Assembly (NCBI GenBank): GCA_038326205.1
Contig: JBBQJV010000010.1
Location: 1-64,000, forward strand
Origin: UBA7672 sp038326205
GTDB taxonomy: Bacteria; Pseudomonadota; Alphaproteobacteria; Caulobacterales; Hyphomonadaceae
Direction: 5' to 3'
DNA length: 64,000 nt
Shown in pieces: positions 43,342-51,570 of this stretch. A program made the translations under genes and the position numbers. The notes beneath the pieces are model-generated. The model did no database searches. It was not told the DNA's origin and was given only the letters and a program-made list of their open reading frames with translations. Each line of letters opens with the position of its first letter. The first letter of the stretch is position 1.

Positions 43342-43372
43342 AGCGGCGCGGACCTGTTCGGTCTGCGCCGCT
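43342..43372. repeat. Hairpin between the alpha-2-macroglobulin gene and pbpC
   Basis: AGCGGCGC (43342-43349) and GCGCCGCT (43365-43372) form perfect arms around GGACCTGTTCGGTCT, in which GAC and GTC can pair further. There is no T run after it, so it may modulate readthrough rather than stop transcription. Confidence 0.5.
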
Positions 43373-43406
43373 GATCCCGGCTGATGCCGGGACGAACGGC
43401 CGAGTA

Positions 43407-45539
43407 ATGCGTGACCTTCTGACCAAGCTGGTAAAGCGACTGACGCCCCCCAAAGGGTGGCGCATCCGCTTCTGGTGGCCGGCCGAATGGTGGCGGCGCG
43501 TCGCGCTTGTGGCGCTCTACGTACTTGCGCCGATTTGCTTGATTGATCTTGCCTTTCCACCGCCGTTGGATCGGGCCGGGCGTCTGTCCGGCGTGATCAT
43601 GGACCGGCGCGGCGCGGTGTTGCGCGTGTTTCCCGTCGACGATGGCAAGTGGCGGATGCAGGCGCATCTCGATCAGATCGATCCGGACTTCATTGAGGCG
43701 CTGCTGCGCTATGAAGACAAGCGTTTCATGTCTCACGGCGGCGTGGATTTCGCTTCGATGTTGCGGGCCACCGGATCGCTCGCGAGCGCGGGGCGCGTCG
43801 TATCGGGTGGATCTACCATCACGATGCAGACGGCGCGGCTCCTTGAGCCACGGCCCAGAAATGTCGGATCGAAACTGATCGAGGCGATTCGTGCCTGGCA
43901 GCTTGAGGAAAGGCTGAGCAAGGAACAGATCCTCGAACTCTATCTCACGCTGGCGCCATACGGGGGTAACCTCGAGGGCGTGCGCGCAGCTTCATGGGCG
44001 TATTTCGGGCGTGAGCCAGACAACCTGTCGCCGGACCAGATCGCAATGCTGATAGCGTTGCCGCAATCGCCCGAAGCGCGGCGGCCGGACCTGAAACCGC
44101 AGGCCGCGATCGTAGCGCGTGAGCGTGTGCTGAATAGGCTTGCGGACGAAGGCCTGTTCGCGCGCGATCTTGCAAAGGAGTCGGCGGAGTATCCCGCGCC
44201 CAAGCGGCGCGATTTTCCAACAGTGGCCTGGCACGCTTCGGAGGAAGCGCTTTCGCGAGCGAAGGCGCCGGACAATATCCGCACGACGCTTGACCTCAAT
44301 CTGCAGAAGGAGGTCGAGGATCTGGCGACGCGATCGGCGGGGCCAGCGCGGGACGGCGTACAGGTTGCGATCATGGTGGTGGATGTCGCGAGCCGTGAAG
44401 TGCGCGCGGTGGCCGGATCGGCCAACCGCACTACCGCAGGCGGGTGGATTGACCTGACCAACCGGCCGCGTTCGCCCGGCTCAACGCTGAAGCCGTTCAT
44501 CTACGGTCTGGCGTTTGATGACGGCGTGGCGGCGCCCGACACGCGCATCGCAGATGCACCGCGCCGTTTTTCCAGCTATCGGCCGGACAATTTCGATCGC
44601 GCGTTCCGGGGCGATGTGACGGTGGCGCAGGCGCTGCAGCACTCGCTGAACATTCCCGCAGTGTCGGCGCTGGATGCGGTAGGCGCACAAAGATTTGCGG
44701 CGGCGCTGGCGTTCGCAGGCGCGGATCTATCGATGCCCCTGTCGGGGGACGATGATGCGGGGCTTGCGATTGCGCTTGGCGGTGCTGGCCTCACCGTGCG
44801 CGAACTGGCGTTGCTGTATGCGGCGCTGGGTGACAAGGGGCGGGCTCTTCCCCTTAACTGGCTGCAATCCGAATCAGAACTGGCCCTCAAGACAAAGACC
44901 CCGTCCACACAGATCATGTCGGCCCAGTCGGCGCGCCAGATCGTCGACATCCTCGCTGCCGCCCCCGCACCCCCGGGCCGCATGCCCGCCCAACTGACGC
45001 AGGATGCGCCGGTAATCGCGGCCAAGACCGGCACGTCCTACGGCTTTCGCGACGCATGGGCGGCGGGAACGGGAAACGGGTTCGTGGTGGTGGTGTGGAT
45101 CGGCCGCGCCGATTCCGCGCCGCGGCCGGGGGTGACTGGGAGGGAGGCAGCGCTGCCGGTGTTGTTTGAAGTTTACGACATGATCTCGCGCATCCTGCCG
45201 AAGCGAAATTCTGGACCCAGCCTGCGTGAGGAAGATCCAGGCGACCACCTGCCGCCGTCGGCGCTGGCGCGTTTCGAGCGCGAGAATGTTCCGCCGCAGA
45301 TTCTGTTCCCGCCTGACGGCGCCGAGGTGTGGAAAGATGGCGAGCACACATCGTTCGTGCTGGCGGCCGAGGGACATGGCCAACTTGCGTGGTATGTCGA
45401 CGGCAAGCAGCTGGGCCGTAACGTGGCGGGCGATACGGTCTGGCGTCCTGGAATGGCCGGCTTCTTTACCGTCTCGGTGGTTGACGAAGGCGGGCTGAGC
45501 ACAAAGGCGCGTGTGCGCATCATGACACCGGACAACTGA
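43407..45539 (+). CDS. pbpC: Penicillin-binding protein 1C
   Basis: 710 residues: short cytoplasmic tail, one membrane segment (about 30-50), transglycosylase domain (YEDKRFMSHGGVDFASMLRA with catalytic Glu), then the penicillin-binding domain with STLK in PGSTLKPFIYGLAF, SLN in HSLNIPAVSAL and KTG in AAKTGTSYGFRDAWAAG. The C-terminal BiPBP_C domain (ILFPPDGAEVWKDGE) is present. PBP1C polymerises peptidoglycan with little or no transpeptidation in E. coli. Located with the alpha-2-macroglobulin gene, a conserved partner. Confidence 0.97.
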   Translation: MRDLLTKLVKRLTPPKGWRIRFWWPAEWWRRVALVALYVLAPICLIDLAFPPPLDRAGRLSGVIMDRRGAVLRVFPVDDGKWRMQAHLDQIDPDFIEALLRYEDKRFMSHGGVDFASMLRATGSLASAGRVVSGGSTITMQTARLLEPRPRNVGSKLIEAIRAWQLEERLSKEQILELYLTLAPYGGNLEGVRAASWAYFGREPDNLSPDQIAMLIALPQSPEARRPDLKPQAAIVARERVLNRLADEGLFARDLAKESAEYPAPKRRDFPTVAWHASEEALSRAKAPDNIRTTLDLNLQKEVEDLATRSAGPARDGVQVAIMVVDVASREVRAVAGSANRTTAGGWIDLTNRPRSPGSTLKPFIYGLAFDDGVAAPDTRIADAPRRFSSYRPDNFDRAFRGDVTVAQALQHSLNIPAVSALDAVGAQRFAAALAFAGADLSMPLSGDDDAGLAIALGGAGLTVRELALLYAALGDKGRALPLNWLQSESELALKTKTPSTQIMSAQSARQIVDILAAAPAPPGRMPAQLTQDAPVIAAKTGTSYGFRDAWAAGTGNGFVVVVWIGRADSAPRPGVTGREAALPVLFEVYDMISRILPKRNSGPSLREEDPGDHLPPSALARFERENVPPQILFPPDGAEVWKDGEHTSFVLAAEGHGQLAWYVDGKQLGRNVAGDTVWRPGMAGFFTVSVVDEGGLSTKARVRIMTPDN

Positions 45540-45544
45540 TTTGC

Positions 45545-46897
45545 TTAACGCGTGAACTTCAGGATTTCCGGATTGGTCGCAATTGCCTCGCGGCCGCCGG
45601 CAATCAGCTCGTCAATGATCTCTTTCGGAAGACTCACGGCGGTCGCGGCATTGCCGAGGTCGGCGAAGCGCTTGTCGGTGAGATCGCCAAACGAGATCAT
45701 GTCGAGGCGAAAATCGACGTCACTACACTTCCAGTCAAGACCCGCCCCGAGATCTGCCGCCGCGTTTGGCGTCAGGGCGCAGCGCCAGTTGATGATGTCG
45801 CGCTGCCAGCGTTCGAGGGTTCCTGCAAAGGCGTCGGCGGCAGCGCGCTTGGGGGCGTTGACGGCGATGCCGAGGGCCGCCTCGATCATTTGCGGTCCGT
45901 CCGGACCGGCTTCCCGTAGCGCCCAGTCGCCCTCGGGATTGCGCTCGGCATTGATGATGATGAAGGCGAGGCGGCGGATCTTGACGGCGTCCCGCGCGGA
46001 CAGCGGGCCGTAGGGTTGCTGCGTCGCTGCGCGCAGCGTGACGAGGCTGGACACGCCAAAATTGTCGGCGACGCCGCCGTCGGTCAGATGGAGATACCGC
46101 ATTCGCATATCATCACGATAGAAGCGGAAGGCGCGCGCGGTTTCGCGCAGCAGCGTGGGTGAGGCGCGGTTGATTTCGGCGGCGCGCACCCACGGCTGCA
46201 GTGGGGTCGGACAGTTCTCGGCGTAGCTCTTAACCACGACGGGACGGAAGGCGATCGGCACGGACATGGACGCTGCAACCGCATCGGCGAGACGCACGGT
46301 CCCAAGATCGCTGCAGATGGCGTCAAACCACGGCGTTGCAAAAGCGAACGGCGTTCCGTTGTAAAGATCGGCAGCATTGATGATGATGCGTGGCCGATTT
46401 GGCATGTCGCGCATGTGGGCGCCTTTGAATACTTCCGCGTCGAGCCAGTCCGCCAGCTTGTCCGGTCCGTTGAGGCCGCCCTGCATCAGGCGCTGCCAGT
46501 TGTTCGGAATCATCCAGCTCGTGTTGAGCTGCGCCTCCCAGTCCTTGTCCAGCGCGGCAGCTCGCAGATCGTCAAGACCCGCAGCGCCGTGCTGGCCGAA
46601 CCAGGCCGCCGTGATGGAGCCGCCGGAGACTGCAGTGACCAGCGCGACGCGGTCGATCAGTGGCTTGCCACCGGGGTCCTGCATGTCACGTAACTGCTGA
46701 AGCGCGCCGAGCGAGAAGGAGGCTGCGCGGGCGCCGCCGCCAGAAAACGCAAAAGCGATCGCATCGCCGTCGACGCCCACATCTATCTCGGCCAAAGCGA
46801 CAGGCGCGACCGTGAGTGCGGTGTTGATCGGACGCGTGTCTGGCGCACTGGCGCAGGCAGCTAGCAACGCGACAAGCGATAGAGCGGCGGTACGCAT
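45545..46897 (-). CDS. Patatin-like phospholipase lipoprotein
   Basis: 450 residues with a lipoprotein signal (LSLVALLAA-C). Oxyanion hole FAFSGGGARAASFSLGAL, nucleophile in AVSGGSITAAWFG (GGSIT in place of GxSxG) and the catalytic Asp in LTDGGVADNFGVSSL. Lipid acyl hydrolases of this type sit in the envelope. It converges on pbpC. Confidence 0.88.
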   Translation of the reverse strand: MRTAALSLVALLAACASAPDTRPINTALTVAPVALAEIDVGVDGDAIAFAFSGGGARAASFSLGALQQLRDMQDPGGKPLIDRVALVTAVSGGSITAAWFGQHGAAGLDDLRAAALDKDWEAQLNTSWMIPNNWQRLMQGGLNGPDKLADWLDAEVFKGAHMRDMPNRPRIIINAADLYNGTPFAFATPWFDAICSDLGTVRLADAVAASMSVPIAFRPVVVKSYAENCPTPLQPWVRAAEINRASPTLLRETARAFRFYRDDMRMRYLHLTDGGVADNFGVSSLVTLRAATQQPYGPLSARDAVKIRRLAFIIINAERNPEGDWALREAGPDGPQMIEAALGIAVNAPKRAAADAFAGTLERWQRDIINWRCALTPNAAADLGAGLDWKCSDVDFRLDMISFGDLTDKRFADLGNAATAVSLPKEIIDELIAGGREAIATNPEILKFTR

Positions 46898-46963
46898 CGG
46901 AAGTCCCCACTGGCTATCGGCGGCAAGGTCTGCCGATGGCGCCGGGTTGTCCAGTCGCTTCGC

Positions 46964-48544
46964 CTAACGCCGCGTTCGCTGGACCAACCGCAGGGTGGAT
47001 GGGTCGCGCTTGCCCGGGTCGGCGCCGGCGAGGGCATTGTCGAGTTCTTCGGCGAGAACCTTGCCGCGCTCCACGCCCCACTGGTCGAACGGATTGACCC
47101 CCCAGAGGATGCCGGCCGCAAACGTCCGGTGCTCGTACATTGCAATCAGCGCACCAACGGTTTCGGGCGCCGTGTCATCGAGCAGGACCATGGTGGAGCC
47201 GTGATTGCCAGGCATGTCCATGTGCAAGGCCTGTTCGACCGCTGCGGGGCCTGTCTTGCCCTGCGCAGCGAGCTGCTTCTGGGCTTCGGCGGCGCTGCGG
47301 CCCGCGAGCAGCCCCTCGGCTTGCGAAAGCGCGTTTGCGATGAGGGCGCGGCCGCGCGGCCAGTCGCCGGCGCCGGAATCACGCGCGACCACGAATTCAA
47401 TAGCGCTCTGGCGCATGCCTTGATGGAGCAGCTGGTGGAAGGAGTGCTGGCCGAGCGTGCCGACCGATCCCCAGACCATCGGCGCTGTCGGTCCGACGAG
47501 GCCAGCATCGGCGTCTATAGCGCTCTTGCCGTTCGATTCCATTTCGAGCTGCTGGAGGAAGTCGGGCAATTTGCGGAGGCGGTGTGCGTAAGCGAGCACG
47601 GTGCGGTTGGGGATGCCGAGCGCTGTGTGCAGGAAAACGTCCATCATGGCGAGGCGCGCTGGCGTGTTCTGGGCAAGGGGCATGCCGCGGAAGTGAGCAT
47701 CCATCTCGGCGGCCCCGGCGAGCAGGCGTTGCCAGCAGTCGGCGCCAAGGGCGATCTGCAGGGAGAGGCCGACCGAAGACCAGACCGAATAGCGGCCCCC
47801 GACAGCCTCATCCATCGGGAAGATGCGTTCTTCGGCTGCGCCCCACGCTTTCGCCTTGTCAGGCGCCGAGGAAACTGCGGCGAGGTGATCGTTCGCCTGC
47901 GTTTCGCCGAGATGTTTCACCAGCCACTCGCGGGCGAGCTGTGCGTTCGAGGCGGTCTCTGGCGTCTTGAAGGATTTCGAGACGACGAGCACGAGGGTGG
48001 TCGAGGCGTCGAGATGCGCTGTGGCTTCCGCAAAGTCTTGCGGATCGACGTTGGCGGCAAAGCGGATCTGCGGGCCTTCGGAATCATAGTCGCGCAGCGC
48101 ATCCCACATCAGACGCGGGCCGAGGTCGGACCCGCCGATGCCGATGTGTAGAATGGTCTTGATCGGGAATCCGAGGCCGCCCTTGCGGGCAAGGTCGGCG
48201 AAGCCGGCGGCTTTTTCCGCTTCGCGGTTCATCGCTTCGATCGCCGGGATGCCTTTGCCGCCGCCCCGCAGCGCCCAATGAAGGGCGGGGCGGTTTTCGG
48301 ACGCGTTGACGATCTCGGCAGCGAAGAGCGCTTTTATCCGGCTCTCAAGTCCGCGCTCGGTGGCGAGGGCAAGCATGGCGGCCATGGCCGCAGCGTCGAT
48401 GGGTTGTTTGGCGACGTCGACTTCGAGGTGGGGCGCTGCCCATACGAAGGGCGCCATGTCGGCGCGGGCGGCGAGGGATTTTAGCTCCGTCGCGCGGATG
48501 CGGACGGCTTCAGCCTCGATTTTGGGCCAGCTGGCGAGCGACAT
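46964..48544 (-). CDS. pgi: Glucose-6-phosphate isomerase
   Basis: 526 residues from the ATG at 48544, which has GGAAAG seven bases upstream; the ATG at 48565 lacks one. Interconverts glucose-6-phosphate and fructose-6-phosphate. Signatures: ILHIGIGGSDLGPRLMWDAL, GGRYSVWSSVGLSLQIALG, and WGVNPFDQWGVERGKVLAEEL near the C-terminus. Intact. Confidence 0.96.
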   Translation of the reverse strand: MSLASWPKIEAEAVRIRATELKSLAARADMAPFVWAAPHLEVDVAKQPIDAAAMAAMLALATERGLESRIKALFAAEIVNASENRPALHWALRGGGKGIPAIEAMNREAEKAAGFADLARKGGLGFPIKTILHIGIGGSDLGPRLMWDALRDYDSEGPQIRFAANVDPQDFAEATAHLDASTTLVLVVSKSFKTPETASNAQLAREWLVKHLGETQANDHLAAVSSAPDKAKAWGAAEERIFPMDEAVGGRYSVWSSVGLSLQIALGADCWQRLLAGAAEMDAHFRGMPLAQNTPARLAMMDVFLHTALGIPNRTVLAYAHRLRKLPDFLQQLEMESNGKSAIDADAGLVGPTAPMVWGSVGTLGQHSFHQLLHQGMRQSAIEFVVARDSGAGDWPRGRALIANALSQAEGLLAGRSAAEAQKQLAAQGKTGPAAVEQALHMDMPGNHGSTMVLLDDTAPETVGALIAMYEHRTFAAGILWGVNPFDQWGVERGKVLAEELDNALAGADPGKRDPSTLRLVQRTRR

Positions 48545-48660
48545 GGCGGACTTTCCTTGCGGCATTTAGCTAACTGGATGAACCGGGGAAGCCTGATGCA
48601 ATCGAAGTGTTCCGGCGTCCAGCCTGATATATGACTTCAAATCCTGGTCGAGGTAGCGCG

Positions 48661-49125
48661 ATGCGTCTTGTTGGCATGATTCCCGCGGCAATTTCCGCGT
48701 TGGCTTTGCTGGGGGCCTGTGGTGGCGAGGCGGCAAAGACGCCATCGGCCACTGTTCCCGAGGTTCCGGCGCCAACGCTCGCGGAATTGCCGGCGCCGTA
48801 CAACGCGGCTGACCTGGAAAAAGGCAAGGAGCTGTTCGGGCGAAAGTGCACATCCTGTCACTTCCTTGACCCGAAGCGCGGGCACCAGGTGGGGCCAAAC
48901 CTGCATGACGTGTTCGAGCGGGGAACGGCAACGGCTGACGGCTACAAGTTTTCGCCCGCGCTGCTGGCATTTGCCGAACCCACTTGGACGCCAGCACTGA
49001 TCGACCAATGGTTGTTGGCGCCCGACAGTTTCGTTCCGGGAACAGCCATGCGGCTCAACGGGATTACGGACGAGATCGAGCGGCGAGACCTGATCGCGTT
49101 CCTGCTAATCGGCTCGCGCCAGTAG
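48661..49125 (+). CDS. Class I cytochrome c lipoprotein
   Basis: 154 residues from the ATG at 48661. Lipobox AISALALLGA-C; Pro/Ala linker; then heme-binding CTSCH in GRKCTSCHFLDPKRGHQVGP and the axial Met in FVPGTAMRLNG. Small membrane-attached cytochromes of this type shuttle electrons to terminal oxidases. The gene ends 14 bases from a tandem 14-base duplication. Confidence 0.92.
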   Translation: MRLVGMIPAAISALALLGACGGEAAKTPSATVPEVPAPTLAELPAPYNAADLEKGKELFGRKCTSCHFLDPKRGHQVGPNLHDVFERGTATADGYKFSPALLAFAEPTWTPALIDQWLLAPDSFVPGTAMRLNGITDEIERRDLIAFLLIGSRQ

Positions 49126-49145
49126 TCGGGGGCCAGTAGTCGGGG
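49118..49145. repeat. 14-base tandem duplication
   Basis: GCCAGTAGTCGGGG occurs twice in a row (49118-49131 and 49132-49145). The first copy contains the stop of the cytochrome c gene; the second is intergenic, ahead of the DOMON-like gene. Confidence 0.9.
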
Positions 49146-49172
49146 GCGGCGGCGAGCGATAGTGTTTGGCCC

Positions 49173-49730
49173 ATGAGCGTAGCCCTTCAGCCGCATCTCG
49201 ATTCGCCGCGACTGCCTGTCGAAGGGCTGACCGCCGAGGTGCGGCGGCTCGCGGCCGGCAAGCTCGAGCTTGTCTACCGCCTCAACGGCGACCTCGAACA
49301 GCTGATCATACCGGAGCTGGCGGACCCCAGCCGGGCGGATGAGCTGTGGAAGCACACCTGCTTCGAGATCTTCATCCTGAAGGCTGAAGCGCCCGGCTAT
49401 GTCGAGTTCAATTTCGCACCGATTGGCCGGTGGGCTGCTTACAGCTTTCGAAGCCGCCGATCCGGCATGCAGAACATTGTGGCGGTGAAGGCAGCGCCGA
49501 TCGGGACGCTGACCATGGGTGCGCATTTTGTCCTACGGGCCGAAGTTGATGTATTGGGCGTCGATGGCCTGCCGCCTCTGGATGCGCCGTGGCGGGCGGC
49601 GATCAGCGCGGTGATCGAGGCCGCCGACGGTCGCAAGGCCTACTGGGCGTTAGCGCATCCGCAAGGAAATCCGGATTTTCATGCGCCTGAAGGTTATGTG
49701 CTGACGCTGGCAGCACCGGAGACAAAATGA
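49173..49730 (+). CDS. DOMON-like domain protein
   Basis: 185 residues. Matches the DOMON-like family in RLNGDLEQLIIPELADPSRADELWKHTCFEIFI, then YVEFNFAPIGRWAAYSFRSRR. DOMON domains bind heme or sugars; the substrate of this family is unknown. No signal peptide. Its stop overlaps the NamZ-type gene by four bases. Confidence 0.88.
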   Translation: MSVALQPHLDSPRLPVEGLTAEVRRLAAGKLELVYRLNGDLEQLIIPELADPSRADELWKHTCFEIFILKAEAPGYVEFNFAPIGRWAAYSFRSRRSGMQNIVAVKAAPIGTLTMGAHFVLRAEVDVLGVDGLPPLDAPWRAAISAVIEAADGRKAYWALAHPQGNPDFHAPEGYVLTLAAPETK

Positions 49731-50935
49731 AGTTTGGCATCGACAGGCTGATCGCGGATGCGGCGCTGCGTGCGCCGCTGAAGGGCAAGCGTGTGGCGCT
49801 GGTGGCGCATCCGGCTTCGGTGACGGTTGATCTCACGCATTCGCTCGATGCGCTGGCGGCGTGCGGCGACGTGATCGTGACGGCAGCGTTCGGTCCGCAG
49901 CATGGCATGCGCGGCGATAAGCAGGACAACATGGTTGAGTCGACTCACTTCACCGATCCGGTGCACGGCATTCCGGTGTTCAGTCTTTATGGCGAAGCGC
50001 GCAGCCCGACCCGACAGATGATGAGCACGTTCGATGTCGTGCTGGTTGATCTGCAGGATGTTGGGTGCCGCATCTACACATTCATCACGACGCTGCTCTA
50101 TGTGATCGAGGCTGCGGCGGAGCATGGCAAGGCCGTGTGGGTGCTTGATCGTCCGAACCCGGCGGGGCGGCCGGTTGAGGGCCTCACGCTGCGGGCTGGG
50201 TATGAGAGCTTTGTCGGTGCGGGCCCGATCCCGATGCGGCACGGGCTAACGCTGGGCGAACTGGGCAAGTGGTTCATCGATCACTTCAAGCTGAAGGTCG
50301 ATTATCGCGTGATCGCAATGGAAGGCTACAAGCCGGAAGAAGGTCAGGGCTTTGGCTGGCCGCTGGGCGAGCGGACGTGGGTGAATCCCAGTCCCAACGC
50401 TGCGAACCTCTGGATGGCGCGGGCTTATGCGGGAACCGTCATGCTGGAAGGCGCGACGCTGTCCGAAGGGCGGGGGACGACGCGGCCGCTGGAGCTATTC
50501 GGGGCGCCGGACATTGATGCGAAGCGGGTGATTACCGAGATGCAGGCGCTGGCGCCGCAATGGCTGAAGGGGTGCAGGCTGCGCGCGTGCTTCTTCGAGC
50601 CGACCTTCCACAAGTACATGAAACAGATGTGTGAGGGTGTGCAGATTCACACGGAGGACCCGAGCTACGACCATGAGGCGTTTCAGCCCTGGCGGTTGCA
50701 GGCGCTGGCGTTCAAGGTGATCCGGAACATGTATCCGGACTATCCGCTATGGCGCGGGCTGGAGTTCAAGTACGAGTACACGGAAGGGCATCTTGCTATC
50801 GACGTCATCAATGGTGGGCCGCAGCTGCGCGAGTGGGTCGATGATCCAAAGACCATGCCGGACGATCTCGATGCGATCACGGTTCCCGATGAGCAGGCGT
50901 GGCTCATCGAGCGCAAGCCGTACCTGATCTATTGA
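49727..50935 (+). CDS. NamZ-type exo-beta-N-acetylmuramidase (DUF1343)
   Basis: 402 residues. DUF1343 motifs: RVALVAHPASVT, AAFGPQHGMRGDKQDNMVES, VFSLYGEARSPTRQMMSTFDVVLVDLQDVGCRIYTFITTL, WVLDRPNPAGRPVEG and GATLSEGRGTTRPLELFGAP. NamZ removes terminal N-acetylmuramic acid from peptidoglycan fragments, part of wall recycling. No signal peptide is visible, so this copy should act in the cytoplasm. Coupled to the DOMON-like gene. Confidence 0.9.
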   Translation: MKFGIDRLIADAALRAPLKGKRVALVAHPASVTVDLTHSLDALAACGDVIVTAAFGPQHGMRGDKQDNMVESTHFTDPVHGIPVFSLYGEARSPTRQMMSTFDVVLVDLQDVGCRIYTFITTLLYVIEAAAEHGKAVWVLDRPNPAGRPVEGLTLRAGYESFVGAGPIPMRHGLTLGELGKWFIDHFKLKVDYRVIAMEGYKPEEGQGFGWPLGERTWVNPSPNAANLWMARAYAGTVMLEGATLSEGRGTTRPLELFGAPDIDAKRVITEMQALAPQWLKGCRLRACFFEPTFHKYMKQMCEGVQIHTEDPSYDHEAFQPWRLQALAFKVIRNMYPDYPLWRGLEFKYEYTEGHLAIDVINGGPQLREWVDDPKTMPDDLDAITVPDEQAWLIERKPYLIY

Positions 50936-51033
50936 TCGAGCCTCAAACTCCGGGAGTTCCATCCAGCAATTGCGCCGTAGACGCGCGAGAGGGTTGCGCG
51001 CGCTTACGATTACCTCAAAAATAGTTACGGCGC

Positions 51034-51483
51034 GTGGGGGCGAGCGAGGGTGAGGACCTGCTGGTCAGTGCGCGCGAGGCGGCGGGGCGACTTGTTGCGA
51101 TCGAGGACCGGGATGAGTGAGCTCGCATTCTCAACTTGACGCTCGGCGAGATCTATTCGCCGCACCTAGCGAATATCGGACGGTTCAAGGAAGCGATCGC
51201 AGAGCAGCAGCGGATTATCGACTCGCATATCGCCAACATGGACGCGACGAGTTCGGGCGCCGATGCTGGCTGGAGCGAGATGATCCTCTGGCTCATCGGT
51301 AAGGAGGCGAGCGATCGGGCGCTGGCGTGCAAATCGTTCGAGAGTGCGGAAGCGGGCTTCACAAAAGAGGATGCGGCGGGAAGGCTGATTGCCTTTCACC
51401 AAGCGTTTCTGCCCGGTCTGCGGACGAGCCTTGAGCTCTGCAGGGCAGGCCGCCCGCTCAAGGGTTTTGGGCCGCTGCGATAA
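51034..51483 (+). pseudogene. Broken TPR-like protein with in-frame TGA
   Basis: A frame beginning with GTG at 51034 reads ASEGEDLLVSAREAAGRLVAIEDRDE, then TGA at 51118-51120, then ARILNLTLGEIYSPHLANIGRFKEAIAEQQRIIDSHIANM. Joined across the stop it has the look of the tetratricopeptide pattern (a helix pair with GRFKEAIAEQ), where Arg or Ser at the stop would fit. A TAG lies 12 codons upstream, so only the C-terminal fragment of a larger gene remains. No effector domain is left. Confidence 0.55.
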
Positions 51484-51570
51484 ATCCCATAACGGCCCAT
51501 TCTTAACGACATAAGGAATAGTGACTTTCTCAACGTGTATTAGGAATGACGCTATTCCCGCATGCGTTAA

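Noticed and set aside
2935..51120. UGA recoding as selenocysteine or tryptophan
   Set aside because: Many genes here end with TGA, no SECIS-like hairpin was recognised after the internal stops, and the expected residues are not consistently Cys or Trp.
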